Shown here piece after piece: positions 1 through 8,434 of a stretch of DNA of 64,000 nucleotides; positions within the stretch are counted from its first letter, which is position 1, and every line of letters begins with the position of its first letter. The position numbers and the translations under genes were made by a program. Under the pieces are notes generated by a model that was not told the DNA's origin, did not search any database, and worked only from the letters and a program-made list of their open reading frames with translations. Origin of the DNA: Ruminococcaceae bacterium UBA4871 (GTDB lineage Bacteria > Bacillota > Clostridia > Oscillospirales > Acutalibacteraceae); the NCBI GenBank assembly GCA_002399445.1, contig DHDR01000019.1, forward strand, positions 69,504 through 133,503, read 5' to 3'.

Positions 1-32
1 AAGTTATTACTAAAAGATAAGCAGGTGATTGC

Positions 33-1364
33 ATGTCCAATTCCAATAATGGCAGTGGCGACATTACAGGACGGGAAATCTGTTGCTCATTTTGTGGCAA
101 ACCACAAAGTGAAGTGCGCCGCCTAATTGCTGGGCCAGGTGTCTATATTTGTGATTCCTGTGTGGAGCTTTGCAAATCCATTCTTGATGATGAAATGAAT
201 CTTTCAACTCACCATACAGATACACAGGAATCTGCAGCAGAGCTTCCAAAACCACAGGAGATCAAAAAAAGGCTGGATGAGTATGTAATTGGACAGAATA
301 ATGCTAAAGTTGCATTGTCTGTTGCTGTGTATAATCATTACAAACGAATTTTTTATGGCGAAGATGACCATGTCACGGTTTCTAAAAGCAATGTGCTTCT
401 TTTAGGTCCAACTGGTGTGGGAAAAACGCTTTTGGCACAAACTTTAGCGCGTATTTTAAATGTACCATTTGCCATTGCGGATGCGACGACTTTAACAGAA
501 GCCGGATATGTTGGAGAAGACGTAGAGAATATTTTACTGCGACTGATTCAGGCAGCGGATTATGATATTGAACGTGCAGAACGTGGAATTATTTATATTG
601 ATGAAATTGATAAAATTGCACGCAAGTCTGAAAACCCATCCATTACGCGTGATGTCAGTGGCGAAGGTGTACAGCAAGCTTTACTGAAAATTTTAGAAGG
701 TACAGTTTCCAATGTTCCGCCTCAAGGCGGTCGGAAACACCCGCAACAGGAATTTTTGCAAATTGATACAAGTAATATCTTATTCATTTGCGGAGGTGCT
801 TTCGATGGCCTAGAAAAGATTGTTCAGGAGCGGGATGTATCTACTTCTCTCGGATTTGGCGGTGAAGTTCATAGTAAAGCTGAATTGAATTCAATGAACT
901 GGATGGCAAAGGTTGAGCCACATGATTTGGTTAGATTTGGGATGATTCCAGAATTAGTTGGTCGTTTGCCAGTGATTACATCACTTAGTGGACTAGATGA
1001 GAAAGCACTTGTGCGGATTTTAACAGAACCGAAAAACAGCCTTGTCAGTCAGTACAAACGGCTTTTCCAGTTAGATAAGGTCGATCTTGAATTTACAGAT
1101 GATGCGTTGCAAGCAATTGCTCAAAAAACAATAGATCGGCATACGGGTGCTCGTGGTCTTCGCTCTGTTATGGAAGGTTTACTGACAGATCTCATGTATA
1201 ATGTGCCTTCCGATTATACGGTTGAAAAAGTAACAATTACGGCCGATGCAGTTGTCAATGGAGCAAAGCCGGAGATCGTTTATAACCCCGATCGTCAGCC
1301 TGTCAAAATCAAAATGGCATCCCCAAATACTTCTAAAAAGAAGAACCGCCGGGATACTGCATGA
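33..1364 (+). CDS. clpX: ATP-dependent Clp protease ATP-binding subunit ClpX
   Basis: This is the AAA+ unfoldase that recognises substrates and feeds them to ClpP in the cytoplasm. The 443-residue product has the N-terminal zinc-binding domain with Cys pairs C18/C21 and C40/C43, Walker A GPTGVGKT at about 125-132, pore-1 loop GYVG at about 158-161, Walker B IIYIDE at about 186-191, and the RKH loop (GGRKHPQQE). The length is slightly above the usual 415-430 residues because of a longer linker after the zinc domain and a basic tail. The ATG at 33 follows an AGGTGA ribosome binding site. lon lies downstream on the same strand, a common Firmicute arrangement. clpP may lie just outside the left edge, but that is not visible. 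Confidence 0.97.
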   Translation: MSNSNNGSGDITGREICCSFCGKPQSEVRRLIAGPGVYICDSCVELCKSILDDEMNLSTHHTDTQESAAELPKPQEIKKRLDEYVIGQNNAKVALSVAVYNHYKRIFYGEDDHVTVSKSNVLLLGPTGVGKTLLAQTLARILNVPFAIADATTLTEAGYVGEDVENILLRLIQAADYDIERAERGIIYIDEIDKIARKSENPSITRDVSGEGVQQALLKILEGTVSNVPPQGGRKHPQQEFLQIDTSNILFICGGAFDGLEKIVQERDVSTSLGFGGEVHSKAELNSMNWMAKVEPHDLVRFGMIPELVGRLPVITSLSGLDEKALVRILTEPKNSLVSQYKRLFQLDKVDLEFTDDALQAIAQKTIDRHTGARGLRSVMEGLLTDLMYNVPSDYTVEKVTITADAVVNGAKPEIVYNPDRQPVKIKMASPNTSKKKNRRDTA

Positions 1365-1392
1365 TGATTTTATAAACTCTATAAACGCAAGG

Positions 1393-1441
1393 GTTGTTGC
1401 ATGTAGTAACGTGGATGTTATTGCTTGCAGCAGCTTTTTTT
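1393..1441 (+). terminator. Possible intrinsic terminator or attenuator between clpX and lon
   Basis: GTTGTTGC (1393-1400) can pair with GCAGCAGC (1427-1434), with two G-U pairs. An inner GTAAC/GTTAT stem lies between them, and seven T follow. It sits 29 bases after the clpX stop and just before the lon ribosome binding site, so it could limit readthrough into lon. The G-U pairs make it weaker than the other terminators in the window. Confidence 0.5.
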
Positions 1442-1462
1442 CGTAAGAAGAAGGAGGCAAAA

Positions 1463-3838
1463 ATGATGGCTCTTGAAAAAGTTGACCCATCTGGGCCTGC
1501 TGATGAGCAGTCACAGCTACTGCCGGCCCTCATTTTGCGCGGACTGGTCATTTTTCCGGGAATGATGCTGCAATTTGATGTCGGCCGGAAAAAATCCATT
1601 CTTGCTCTTAGCAAAGCTATGGAAGAAAATCAGATGGTTTTTCTCGTTACACAAAAAGATTTGTCTTTGGATGATCCGGGTCCAGATGATTTGTATACAG
1701 TTGGCGTAGTCGCAAAAATCCGTCAAGTTATTCGCCGATCAGATGACGGAATTCGGCTGTTTGCGGAAGGCTTATACCGCGCTGAAATTCAGTCGGTTCA
1801 AGCAGAGGATCCTTTCATAACAACAAATGTTAAGAAGCTGGAATCGAAACCACAACGTTTATCACAAAATACAGAAGCACTAATTCGATATACACAGTCT
1901 CTATTTGAAGATTATATTCAGAACTATACACATGTTCCACCGGATATTGTGCTGGGGGTTATTCAAAAAAAGGACTGCGGTGAATTGGCAGACTATATTG
2001 CCATGAACATTTCACTGGATTATGATAAAAAGCAAAAAATTCTGGAAGAGCTCAGCCCATATAAAAGATTACAGAAACTTAGTTCCATGTTAAAATCCGA
2101 ATTAAAAATTTTATCTATTGAAGCAAAAATTTCAGAAAAAGCGAAAAATGAAATTGATGACAACCAAAAAGATTATTTTTTGCGGGAACAGATGAAAGCA
2201 ATTGCAGATGAGCTTGGCGAAGAGGATAACCCGCTGGAAGAAGCCGATCAACTGCGTGAAAAAATCCATAAGTCCGCTATGCCGCAGGAACAAAAGCAAA
2301 AGCTTTTAAAAGAATGTGACCGATTGTCAAAAATGCCGGAAGGTTCGCATGAATCTAGTGTGATTACCACTTATGTCGATACTTGCCTGTCACTTCCATG
2401 GGGTATCTCTTCAAAGGATCACATTGACTTAAAAAAAGCCCGTCGTATTTTAGACCGTGATCATTATGGTTTAAGTAAAGTTAAAGACCGTATACTGGAA
2501 TCACTAGCGGTCAAAAAACTTAATCCGGATATTAAGGGGCAGATTCTCTGCTTGGTTGGCCCGCCGGGCGTTGGAAAAACCAGTATAGCACATTCAGTAG
2601 CAGAAGCGCTTGGTCGCAAATATGTGCGAATCAGCCTTGGCGGAGTGCATGACGAATCGGATATTCGGGGACATCGTCGAACTTATATAGGAGCAATGCC
2701 GGGCCGTATTATTAATGCAATTAAACAGTCAGGGACCAATAATCCGGTAATGCTTTTGGATGAGATTGATAAATTGGGAAATGATTACCGTGGCGATCCA
2801 TCTTCTGCTTTGCTGGAAGTATTGGATAGTGCACAGAATAATACCTTCGTCGATCATTATATCGATATGCCATTTGACTTGAGTAAGGTATTTTTTATTA
2901 CAACAGCTAATGACGCTAGCAATATTCCGGACCCATTGTATGACCGCTTGGATGTCATTACATTAGGCAGTTATACTCATGATGAAAAGTTCCACATTGC
3001 AACGAAATACCTTATTCCTAAACAACTAAAAGCCAGTGGAATCCCCCCCAAAAAGCTACACATTTCTCCGGCCAGCACACATGCGATTATTGATGGATAT
3101 ACACGCGAAGCCGGTGTGCGTGGGTTGGAACGCCAAATTTCAACAATCTGCAGAAAAAGCGCAGTTAAAATTGTGGAAAAGCCGGATACGATCGTACGTG
3201 TAACAGCTAAAACCCTGAAAGAATACTTAGGGCCGCGTAAATTCCGCAATGAATCGCTGAATCAGAAAGATACGGTTGGACTTGTCAATGGACTAGCATG
3301 GACAACGGTTGGCGGTGAGATTTTGCCAATTGAAGTAGCGGCTATGAAAGGGACTGGAAAAATCGAATTAACGGGTTCACTTGGTGATGTCATGAAAGAA
3401 TCTGCACGCACTGCTATTAGCTGCATAAGAACTAGAGCTGATAAGTTAGGAATTTCCAAGGATTTTTATAATAAATATGACATTCATATTCATGCACCTG
3501 AAGGTGCAGTTCCCAAGGATGGTCCTAGTGCTGGTGCTGCAATGGCAACAGCAATTACCAGTGCCTTGACCAATATCCCCATTCGGCATGATGTTGCTAT
3601 GACAGGCGAAATAACGTTGCTTGGTCGAATTTTGCCAATTGGCGGTTTACGGGAAAAAACAATGGCAGCTTACCGTGCCGGCATTAAGAGGGTTTTAATT
3701 CCGGCAGATAATGTTTCTGATTTGGCTGAGGTAGACGAAGCAGTAAAAGATGCGGTTGAATTTTTACCGATGGAGCAGATTGATCAAGTCTTAGATGTAG
3801 CTTTGGTGAGAAATGCAGAAATAATCCCCAAACAATAA
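1463..3838 (+). CDS. lon: ATP-dependent serine protease Lon
   Basis: Lon is a cytoplasmic hexameric AAA+ protease that degrades misfolded and regulatory proteins. The 791-residue product has the N-terminal substrate-binding domain (starting near LLPALILRGLVIFPGM), Walker A GPPGVGKT at about 367-374, Walker B MLLDEIDK at about 430-437, and a C-terminal peptidase domain with the catalytic dyad Ser689 (PKDGPSAGAAM) and Lys732 (GLREKTMAAY). The start at 1463 is chosen because a strong AAGGAGG lies at 1451-1457. An in-frame TTG at 1394 would add 23 residues of low-complexity hydrophobic and basic sequence and falls inside the preceding hairpin. A second ATG directly follows at 1466. engB starts 9 bases downstream. 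Confidence 0.97.
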   Translation: MMALEKVDPSGPADEQSQLLPALILRGLVIFPGMMLQFDVGRKKSILALSKAMEENQMVFLVTQKDLSLDDPGPDDLYTVGVVAKIRQVIRRSDDGIRLFAEGLYRAEIQSVQAEDPFITTNVKKLESKPQRLSQNTEALIRYTQSLFEDYIQNYTHVPPDIVLGVIQKKDCGELADYIAMNISLDYDKKQKILEELSPYKRLQKLSSMLKSELKILSIEAKISEKAKNEIDDNQKDYFLREQMKAIADELGEEDNPLEEADQLREKIHKSAMPQEQKQKLLKECDRLSKMPEGSHESSVITTYVDTCLSLPWGISSKDHIDLKKARRILDRDHYGLSKVKDRILESLAVKKLNPDIKGQILCLVGPPGVGKTSIAHSVAEALGRKYVRISLGGVHDESDIRGHRRTYIGAMPGRIINAIKQSGTNNPVMLLDEIDKLGNDYRGDPSSALLEVLDSAQNNTFVDHYIDMPFDLSKVFFITTANDASNIPDPLYDRLDVITLGSYTHDEKFHIATKYLIPKQLKASGIPPKKLHISPASTHAIIDGYTREAGVRGLERQISTICRKSAVKIVEKPDTIVRVTAKTLKEYLGPRKFRNESLNQKDTVGLVNGLAWTTVGGEILPIEVAAMKGTGKIELTGSLGDVMKESARTAISCIRTRADKLGISKDFYNKYDIHIHAPEGAVPKDGPSAGAAMATAITSALTNIPIRHDVAMTGEITLLGRILPIGGLREKTMAAYRAGIKRVLIPADNVSDLAEVDEAVKDAVEFLPMEQIDQVLDVALVRNAEIIPKQ

Positions 3839-3847
3839 GGAGCTTTC

Positions 3848-4438
3848 ATGAAAATTGAATCTGCACGATTTGACCTTTCTGCGGGGAACAGCAGTCAGTT
3901 TCCGTTTGCAGATTTGCCGGAAATTGTTTTTTCCGGTAAATCTAATGTAGGGAAGTCATCCTTGATTAACAAATTATTAAATCGCAAATCACTGGCTCGA
4001 GTCAGTTCGCAGCCGGGGAAAACAGCAACTATAAATTTTTATCGGCTTGATTCCTGCCGATTGGTGGACTTTCCGGGATACGGATATGCAAAAGTATCTA
4101 AGACAGAAAAACTGCGTTGGGCTGAACTAGTTAACGGCTATTTTGCAGCGGAGCGGCCCATTGCATTAGTCGTTCAAATCCTTGATATTCGCCATGAACC
4201 GACAGCAGATGATCAACAGATGATTCAGTTCTTGTTGGATACTCATTTGCCATTTGTGATTGTCGCAACAAAGAGTGACAAGCTAAATGTTTCCCAGCGA
4301 AAAAAGAAAATATCTGAATTCCAGAATATGTTTCTACAGGCGGACGTGGAATTCATACCATTTTCGTCCTTGAAAGGAGAAGGTGTTGGACAGCTCCGCA
4401 GCCGCATTGATGCAGCATGCAAAAAGGGAACAAAATGA
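3848..4438 (+). CDS. engB: Ribosome biogenesis GTP-binding protein EngB (YsxC/YihA)
   Basis: EngB is an essential small GTPase needed for late assembly of the large ribosomal subunit. The 196-residue product shows G1 GKSNVGKSS (30-38), G3 DFPG (74-77) and G4 TKSD (141-144), with the conserved PGYGYAKV segment. The ATG at 3848 is preceded by AAGGAG. clpX-lon-engB order is widely conserved in Firmicutes. The gene ends within the region where lysA could begin (an ATGA overlap is available at 4435), so engB and lysA are probably cotranscribed. Confidence 0.96.
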   Translation: MKIESARFDLSAGNSSQFPFADLPEIVFSGKSNVGKSSLINKLLNRKSLARVSSQPGKTATINFYRLDSCRLVDFPGYGYAKVSKTEKLRWAELVNGYFAAERPIALVVQILDIRHEPTADDQQMIQFLLDTHLPFVIVATKSDKLNVSQRKKKISEFQNMFLQADVEFIPFSSLKGEGVGQLRSRIDAACKKGTK

Positions 4439-4461
4439 TTGGGTATGAAGGGAATAGAAAA

Positions 4462-5757
4462 ATGTTAAACGATAATCTACAAATCAACAAAGCCGGACAT
4501 CTGACAATCTGCGGCGCAGACACAGTTTTGTTGGCCAAACAATATGGAACACCATTGTATGTAATGGATGAAAATAAAATTCGTAGTATTTGCCGGATGT
4601 ATAAAAAATCAATTGAGCAATGCTATGGTGGAAATGGCCTTCCGCTTTTTGCCAGTAAAGCATTTTGTTGTAAAGAAATCTGCCGGATTATGAAAGAAGA
4701 GGGCATGGGACTTGATGTTGTTTCCGGTGGAGAGCTTTACACGGCAATGCAGGCAGGCTTTCCAGCAGAAAAGATTCAATTTCATGGGAATAATAAAACA
4801 CCAGATGAAATTTCTTATGCTCTTACCAGCGGTGTTGGTCATTTTGTTGTGGATAATTTAGCAGAATTAGAACTGCTGGATGAAATATCCGGAAAGTTGC
4901 AAAAGAATGCTAACATTCTTTTGCGAATCAAGCCTGGAATTGATGCACATACGCATAAATTCATCCGTACTGGTCAAATTGATTCCAAATTTGGTTTTGC
5001 TCTTGAAACTGGTGAAGCAATGGAAGCGGCAAAAGCTGCAGTGCAAGCTGATCATTTAACTCTTTTGGGCATGCATTGTCACATTGGGTCTCAAATCTTT
5101 GAAATACAGCCATTTGAATTGGCTGCAAAAGTCATGCTCGGCTTTATCAGAGATGTCAAAAAAGAAACAGGAGTAGAGCTGCATGAATTGAATTTGGGAG
5201 GCGGATTTGGCATACGGTATACCGACAAAGATCAGCCAGTTCCCTATGACAGCTATATGGAAAAGGTATCACAAACGGTACACTGCTGCTGTGAAGAATA
5301 TTCGCTCTCTCTGCCGAAAATTTACATTGAGCCCGGTCGTTCTATTGTTGGTGAAGCAGGGCTGACACTTTATACGATTGGTTCTGTAAAACAGATTCCA
5401 AATATCCGGACATATGTTTCTGTTGACGGTGGTATGACAGATAATCCGCGTTATATTTTGTACCAGTCTGAATATGAAGCAGTGGTTGCCAATAAAGCAA
5501 ATCAGCCGGCGGATTATAAAGTTACCATTGCAGGACGTTGCTGCGAATCAGGGGACCTTATTCAGGAAGGAACATATATTCAGCATTGTGTACCGGGTGA
5601 CCTGCTGGCGGTTCTTTCTACAGGTGCCTATAATTACTCAATGGCATCTAATTACAACCGTGTACCGCGTCCTGCGGTTTTGTTTGTAAAGGATGGAGTA
5701 CCTCGTGTCGCAGTTCGGAGAGAATCTTATGATGATTTGGTCCGAAATGATATTTAA
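4462..5757 (+). CDS. lysA: Diaminopimelate decarboxylase LysA
   Basis: LysA is the PLP-dependent enzyme converting meso-diaminopimelate to L-lysine, the last step of lysine synthesis. The 431-residue product has the PLP lysine K66 in FASKAFCCKE, the HCHIGSQ segment, the glycine-rich GGGFGIRYT, EPGRSIVGEAG, and CESGDLI at the dimer-shared active site. Starts at 4417 and 4435 are possible, but 4462 has the best ribosome binding site (GAAGGGA) and gives the family-typical N-terminus (MLNDNLQINKAGHLTICG). It lies far from the riboswitch-controlled asd-dapA-dapB operon in this window, and no lysine riboswitch is seen in front of it. It ends at a strong terminator. Confidence 0.96.
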   Translation: MLNDNLQINKAGHLTICGADTVLLAKQYGTPLYVMDENKIRSICRMYKKSIEQCYGGNGLPLFASKAFCCKEICRIMKEEGMGLDVVSGGELYTAMQAGFPAEKIQFHGNNKTPDEISYALTSGVGHFVVDNLAELELLDEISGKLQKNANILLRIKPGIDAHTHKFIRTGQIDSKFGFALETGEAMEAAKAAVQADHLTLLGMHCHIGSQIFEIQPFELAAKVMLGFIRDVKKETGVELHELNLGGGFGIRYTDKDQPVPYDSYMEKVSQTVHCCCEEYSLSLPKIYIEPGRSIVGEAGLTLYTIGSVKQIPNIRTYVSVDGGMTDNPRYILYQSEYEAVVANKANQPADYKVTIAGRCCESGDLIQEGTYIQHCVPGDLLAVLSTGAYNYSMASNYNRVPRPAVLFVKDGVPRVAVRRESYDDLVRNDI

Positions 5758-5784
5758 CGATTTTGTTAATCTTTATGGAAAGAA

Positions 5785-5823
5785 GTAAAGGGCGCTTCGG
5801 AGCCCTTTACTTTTACGCTTTTT
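5785..5823 (+). terminator. Intrinsic terminator after lysA
   Basis: A 9-bp stem GTAAAGGGC/GCCCTTTAC (5785-5793 with 5802-5810) closes an 8-base loop and is followed by TTTTACGCTTTTTT. It ends the clpX-lon-engB-lysA group. Confidence 0.9.
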
Positions 5824-5874
5824 TAGAGTAAACTTTTAAAAGTGAATGTTATGAAACATTTGTAGGAGTGATAG

Positions 5875-6198
5875 ATGTTGAATTCAAAAATAAAAGATGA
5901 GAGTGTTGACTTTTTATTTAAGGCTGTTTTATCCTTAAAAACGCCAGAAGAATGCTATGCCTTTTTCGAGGATTTGTGTACAGTACCCGAGATCAAAGCA
6001 ATGTCGCAAAGATTGCTGGTTGCACATATGCTGAGTACAAAACAGAATTATCAGCATATCGTTCATGTAACGCATGCTTCCACAGCAACAATCAGCAGAG
6101 TAAACCGTTCCTTAAATTATGGTTGCGATGGTTATAAGCTGGTTTTTAAAAGGCTGGATGAGGAAGATGCAGCGGCTGCCGGAAAGGAAAATGCATGA
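5875..6198 (+). CDS. yerC: TrpR-family transcriptional regulator YerC/YecD (HisR-like)
   Basis: A 107-residue all-helical DNA-binding protein of the TrpR superfamily. The match covers almost the whole length: EECYAFFEDLCTVPEIKAMSQR is the typical YerC N-terminal half, followed by the helix-turn-helix THASTATISRVNRSLNYG. Comparative genomics in Gram-positive bacteria has proposed YerC-type proteins as HisR, a repressor of histidine genes. In this window the his operon promoter (52.34-52.38 kb) carries two TAGCATGCTA palindromes that could be its operators; that link is an inference. The ATG at 5875 follows TAGGAGTG. The stop overlaps the next gene (ATGA), so the two are translationally coupled. 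Confidence 0.9.
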   Translation: MLNSKIKDESVDFLFKAVLSLKTPEECYAFFEDLCTVPEIKAMSQRLLVAHMLSTKQNYQHIVHVTHASTATISRVNRSLNYGCDGYKLVFKRLDEEDAAAAGKENA

Positions 6199-6959
6199 GT
6201 TATTCTGTTTTCGCACAGTACTATGATGTACTAACGCGGAACGCTGACTATCAAAAACGTGCAGACTATCTTTGTGACCTTTTAAAACACTATCAACATG
6301 ATGCCGGAACGATATTGGACTTGGCTTGTGGAACCGGCAGTTTAACTTTAAGGCTAAAGCAGCGTGGGTTTGACATCTTTGGAGTGGATAACAGCATTGA
6401 TATGCTAACACGAGCACAGCAAAAAGCCAGTGCTGCAGGGGAAAATATTCTTTTTCTACATCAACAAATGCAGTCCATTGATTTGTGCGGTTTAGTAGAT
6501 ACTGTCATATGCACACTAGATAGCTTGAACCATTTACCGATGAAAATAGATGTAGAGCAGACTTTTCGGCATGTATCTCATTTTCTAGTTCCTGGTGGTC
6601 TCTTTATCTTTGATATGAATACCCCTTATAAGCATCGTACGGTTCTTGGAAACCATACTTTTATTTATGATACAGAAGATGTTTATTGTATTTGGCAAAA
6701 CCATTATCAAAAAGAAGGCTGCCGAGTCGGGATTACGCTGGATTTTTTCGAGCGAAATGGGGCTGTCTACAAACGAAAAAAAGAACATTTTTATGAACGC
6801 GCCTATTCCCAAGACCAGATTACTGAAATATTGAAACAGGCTGGTTTACAGTTAATGGATACTTTTGCTGAGATGACTTTTCAACCTCCAACACAAAAAT
6901 CCGAACGGATTGTTTATATTGCACAAAAACCACTAACAGGACCGTTGATATGTGAATAA
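6195..6959 (+). CDS. Class I SAM-dependent methyltransferase
   Basis: A 254-residue Rossmann-fold methyltransferase. Motif I is ILDLACGTGSLTLRL near residues 41-55, followed by the acidic motif II loop FGVDNS and an ICTLDSLNHL segment at motif IV. Substrate cannot be read from the sequence; the nearest general type is the Methyltransf_25/11 group. The start codon overlaps the stop of the TrpR-family regulator gene (ATGA), which puts the two in one operon, and hslO follows 39 bases later. It may methylate a small molecule, but no motif pins this down. Confidence 0.85.
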   Translation: MSYSVFAQYYDVLTRNADYQKRADYLCDLLKHYQHDAGTILDLACGTGSLTLRLKQRGFDIFGVDNSIDMLTRAQQKASAAGENILFLHQQMQSIDLCGLVDTVICTLDSLNHLPMKIDVEQTFRHVSHFLVPGGLFIFDMNTPYKHRTVLGNHTFIYDTEDVYCIWQNHYQKEGCRVGITLDFFERNGAVYKRKKEHFYERAYSQDQITEILKQAGLQLMDTFAEMTFQPPTQKSERIVYIAQKPLTGPLICE

Positions 6960-6998
6960 GAAATTAAAAATTGAGATATTGAAAAGGAATTAAAAACT

Positions 6999-7895
6999 AT
7001 GGATAGAATGATTCGTTGCATAACAGAAAGTGGTAATTTAAGAGCTTTTGCTGTGGATTCTACTTATATGGTGGCAACAGCACAACAGATACATATGGCT
7101 AGTCCCACCGCAACTGCGGCGCTGGGGCGTTTACTGACGGGAGCCTCAATGATGGGAGCAATGTTGAAAAATCCATCAGATTCACTGCAAATTAGAATAA
7201 ATGGCGGCGGACCATTGGGAGATCTTGTCGCAATTGCAAATAGTGAAGGAAATTGCCGTGGCTACATGAGCAATCCGAAGGCAGATTTACCGCTCCGCTC
7301 TGATGGAAAACTGGATGTAGGCAAAGCCGTAGGACATGATGGATTTTTAAATGTCATGCGTAACGAAGGCCATAAACCTTATACTGGACGAATAAAGCTT
7401 ATTTCCGGAGAAATTGCGGAAGATCTGGCTGCTTATTATGCAGCCAGTGAACAGATTCCAACTGTCTGTGCATTGGGCGTGTTAGTAGGCAAAGAAAATT
7501 CGCAGCAGGTGTTAGCGGGCGGGCTGCTTGTTCAGGCACTGCCGGGAGTTACAAAAAAAGAACTGGATCAGCTGGAAAATAGTGCCACACAGCTTCCCGC
7601 TATTACTGAGATGCTCTCACGCGGTCTCAGCCTTGAAGATATCTGTGCAAAAGCTTTGGCTGGAATGCCATTTAAAAAACTAAAAGAAAATAAGATCTCT
7701 TATGTTTGTAATTGTTCCAAAGATGCTGTGGAACGCGCACTTTTAACTTTGAAACCGGAAGAAATCCGTTCTTTAGCAGATAAAAAAAGCGGATTTGCAG
7801 AGGCACGCTGTAATTATTGTGGAAAAAAATATCAATTTACCGTTGAAGAATTAAATATACTTGCAGGTAAAGTAGAAAAAAGGCAAAAAAAATAA
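6999..7895 (+). CDS. hslO: Redox-regulated holdase chaperone Hsp33
   Basis: Hsp33 is a cytoplasmic chaperone switched on by oxidation of four zinc-bound cysteines. The 298-residue product has the N-terminal domain with RINGGGPLGDLVAIA and the C-terminal redox switch made by CNCS and CNYCGKKYQF, the usual CxC...CxxC pattern. Length is normal (about 290-300). AAAAGGAA precedes the ATG at 6999 with longish spacing. An A/T-rich inverted repeat (GCAAAAAAA...TTTTTTTGC) spans the stop codon and may act as a weak terminator before the tRNA promoter. Confidence 0.96.
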   Translation: MDRMIRCITESGNLRAFAVDSTYMVATAQQIHMASPTATAALGRLLTGASMMGAMLKNPSDSLQIRINGGGPLGDLVAIANSEGNCRGYMSNPKADLPLRSDGKLDVGKAVGHDGFLNVMRNEGHKPYTGRIKLISGEIAEDLAAYYAASEQIPTVCALGVLVGKENSQQVLAGGLLVQALPGVTKKELDQLENSATQLPAITEMLSRGLSLEDICAKALAGMPFKKLKENKISYVCNCSKDAVERALLTLKPEEIRSLADKKSGFAEARCNYCGKKYQFTVEELNILAGKVEKRQKK

Positions 7896-7915
7896 GCATT
7901 TTTTTGCAAAAGCTA

Positions 7916-7947
7916 TTGACATTCTTCCGTTGATGTTGTATTATAAT
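7916..7947 (+). promoter_or_regulatory. Sigma-A-type promoter of the tRNA operon
   Basis: TTGACA at 7916-7921 is followed after 17 bases by TATTAT (7939-7944), which overlaps a perfect TATAAT (7942-7947). The first tRNA starts about 36 bases later. Confidence 0.85.
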
Positions 7948-7982
7948 ACACGTCGCTGATAAACAGTGATGCAGTAGTAAGT

Positions 7983-8059
7983 GGGAGCATAGCTCAGCTG
8001 GTTAGAGCACCTGCCTTACAAGCAGGGGGTCATAGGTTCGAGTCCTATTGTTCCCACCA
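7983..8059 (+). tRNA. tRNA-Val (anticodon TAC)
   Basis: Full cloverleaf: acceptor GGGAGCA pairs with TGTTCCC (one G-U), the D-loop has AGCTCAGCTGG, anticodon arm CTGCCTTACAAGCAG carries TAC, the T-loop has GGTTCGAGTCC, and CCA is encoded. First gene of the five-tRNA operon. Confidence 0.97.
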
Positions 8060-8064
8060 GGTAC

Positions 8065-8141
8065 GGCTCGGTAGTTCAGCTGGTTAGAACGCTAGCCTGT
8101 CACGCTAGAGGTCGACGGTTCGATCCCGTTCCGAGTCGCCA
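8065..8141 (+). tRNA. tRNA-Asp (anticodon GTC)
   Basis: Acceptor GGCTCGG pairs with CCGAGTC. The anticodon arm GCTAGCCTGTCACGCTAG reads GTC, the T-arm contains GGTTCGATCC, the discriminator is G, and CCA is encoded. Confidence 0.97.
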
Positions 8142-8145
8142 CTTT

Positions 8146-8221
8146 GCCTCTGTAGCTCAGTCGGTAGAGCAGGGGACTGAAAATCCCCGTGTCGGTGGTT
8201 CGATTCCGCCCGGAGGCACCA
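8146..8221 (+). tRNA. tRNA-Phe (anticodon GAA)
   Basis: Acceptor GCCTCTG pairs with CGGAGGC (one G-U). Anticodon arm GGGGACTGAAAATCCCC carries GAA, the T-arm contains GGTTCGATTCC, and CCA is encoded at the 3' end. Confidence 0.97.
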
Positions 8222-8224
8222 TTT

Positions 8225-8300
8225 GCGAATGTAGCTCATTTGGTAGAGCGCCACCTTGCCAAGGTGGAGGTAGCGAGTTCGATCCTCGTCGTTCGCTCCA
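8225..8300 (+). tRNA. tRNA-Gly (anticodon GCC)
   Basis: Acceptor GCGAATG pairs with CGTTCGC (one G-U). Anticodon arm CCACCTTGCCAAGGTGG carries GCC, the T-arm contains AGTTCGATCCT, discriminator T, and CCA is encoded. Confidence 0.97.
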
Positions 8301-8305
8301 ACAAT

Positions 8306-8380
8306 GGCGTCATAGCCAAGCGGTAAGGCATGGGTCTGCAAAACCCTGATGCCCCAGTTCGAATCTGGGTGACGCCTCCA
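8306..8380 (+). tRNA. tRNA-Cys (anticodon GCA)
   Basis: Acceptor GGCGTCA pairs with TGACGCC. Anticodon arm GGGTCTGCAAAACCC carries GCA, the short D-arm AGCCAAGCGGTAAGGC is typical of tRNA-Cys, discriminator T, and CCA is encoded. Last gene of the operon. Confidence 0.97.
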
Positions 8381-8392
8381 TGTCATTAAAAA

Positions 8393-8419
8393 CAGAGGAC
8401 TTTGTCCTCTGCTTTTTTT
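8393..8419 (+). terminator. Intrinsic terminator of the tRNA operon
   Basis: CAGAGGAC (8393-8400), loop TTT, GTCCTCTG (8404-8411), then C and a run of T. A perfect 8-bp stem 12 bases after the tRNA-Cys CCA end. Confidence 0.93.
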
Positions 8420-8434
8420 ATATTTTGCTTTTGC

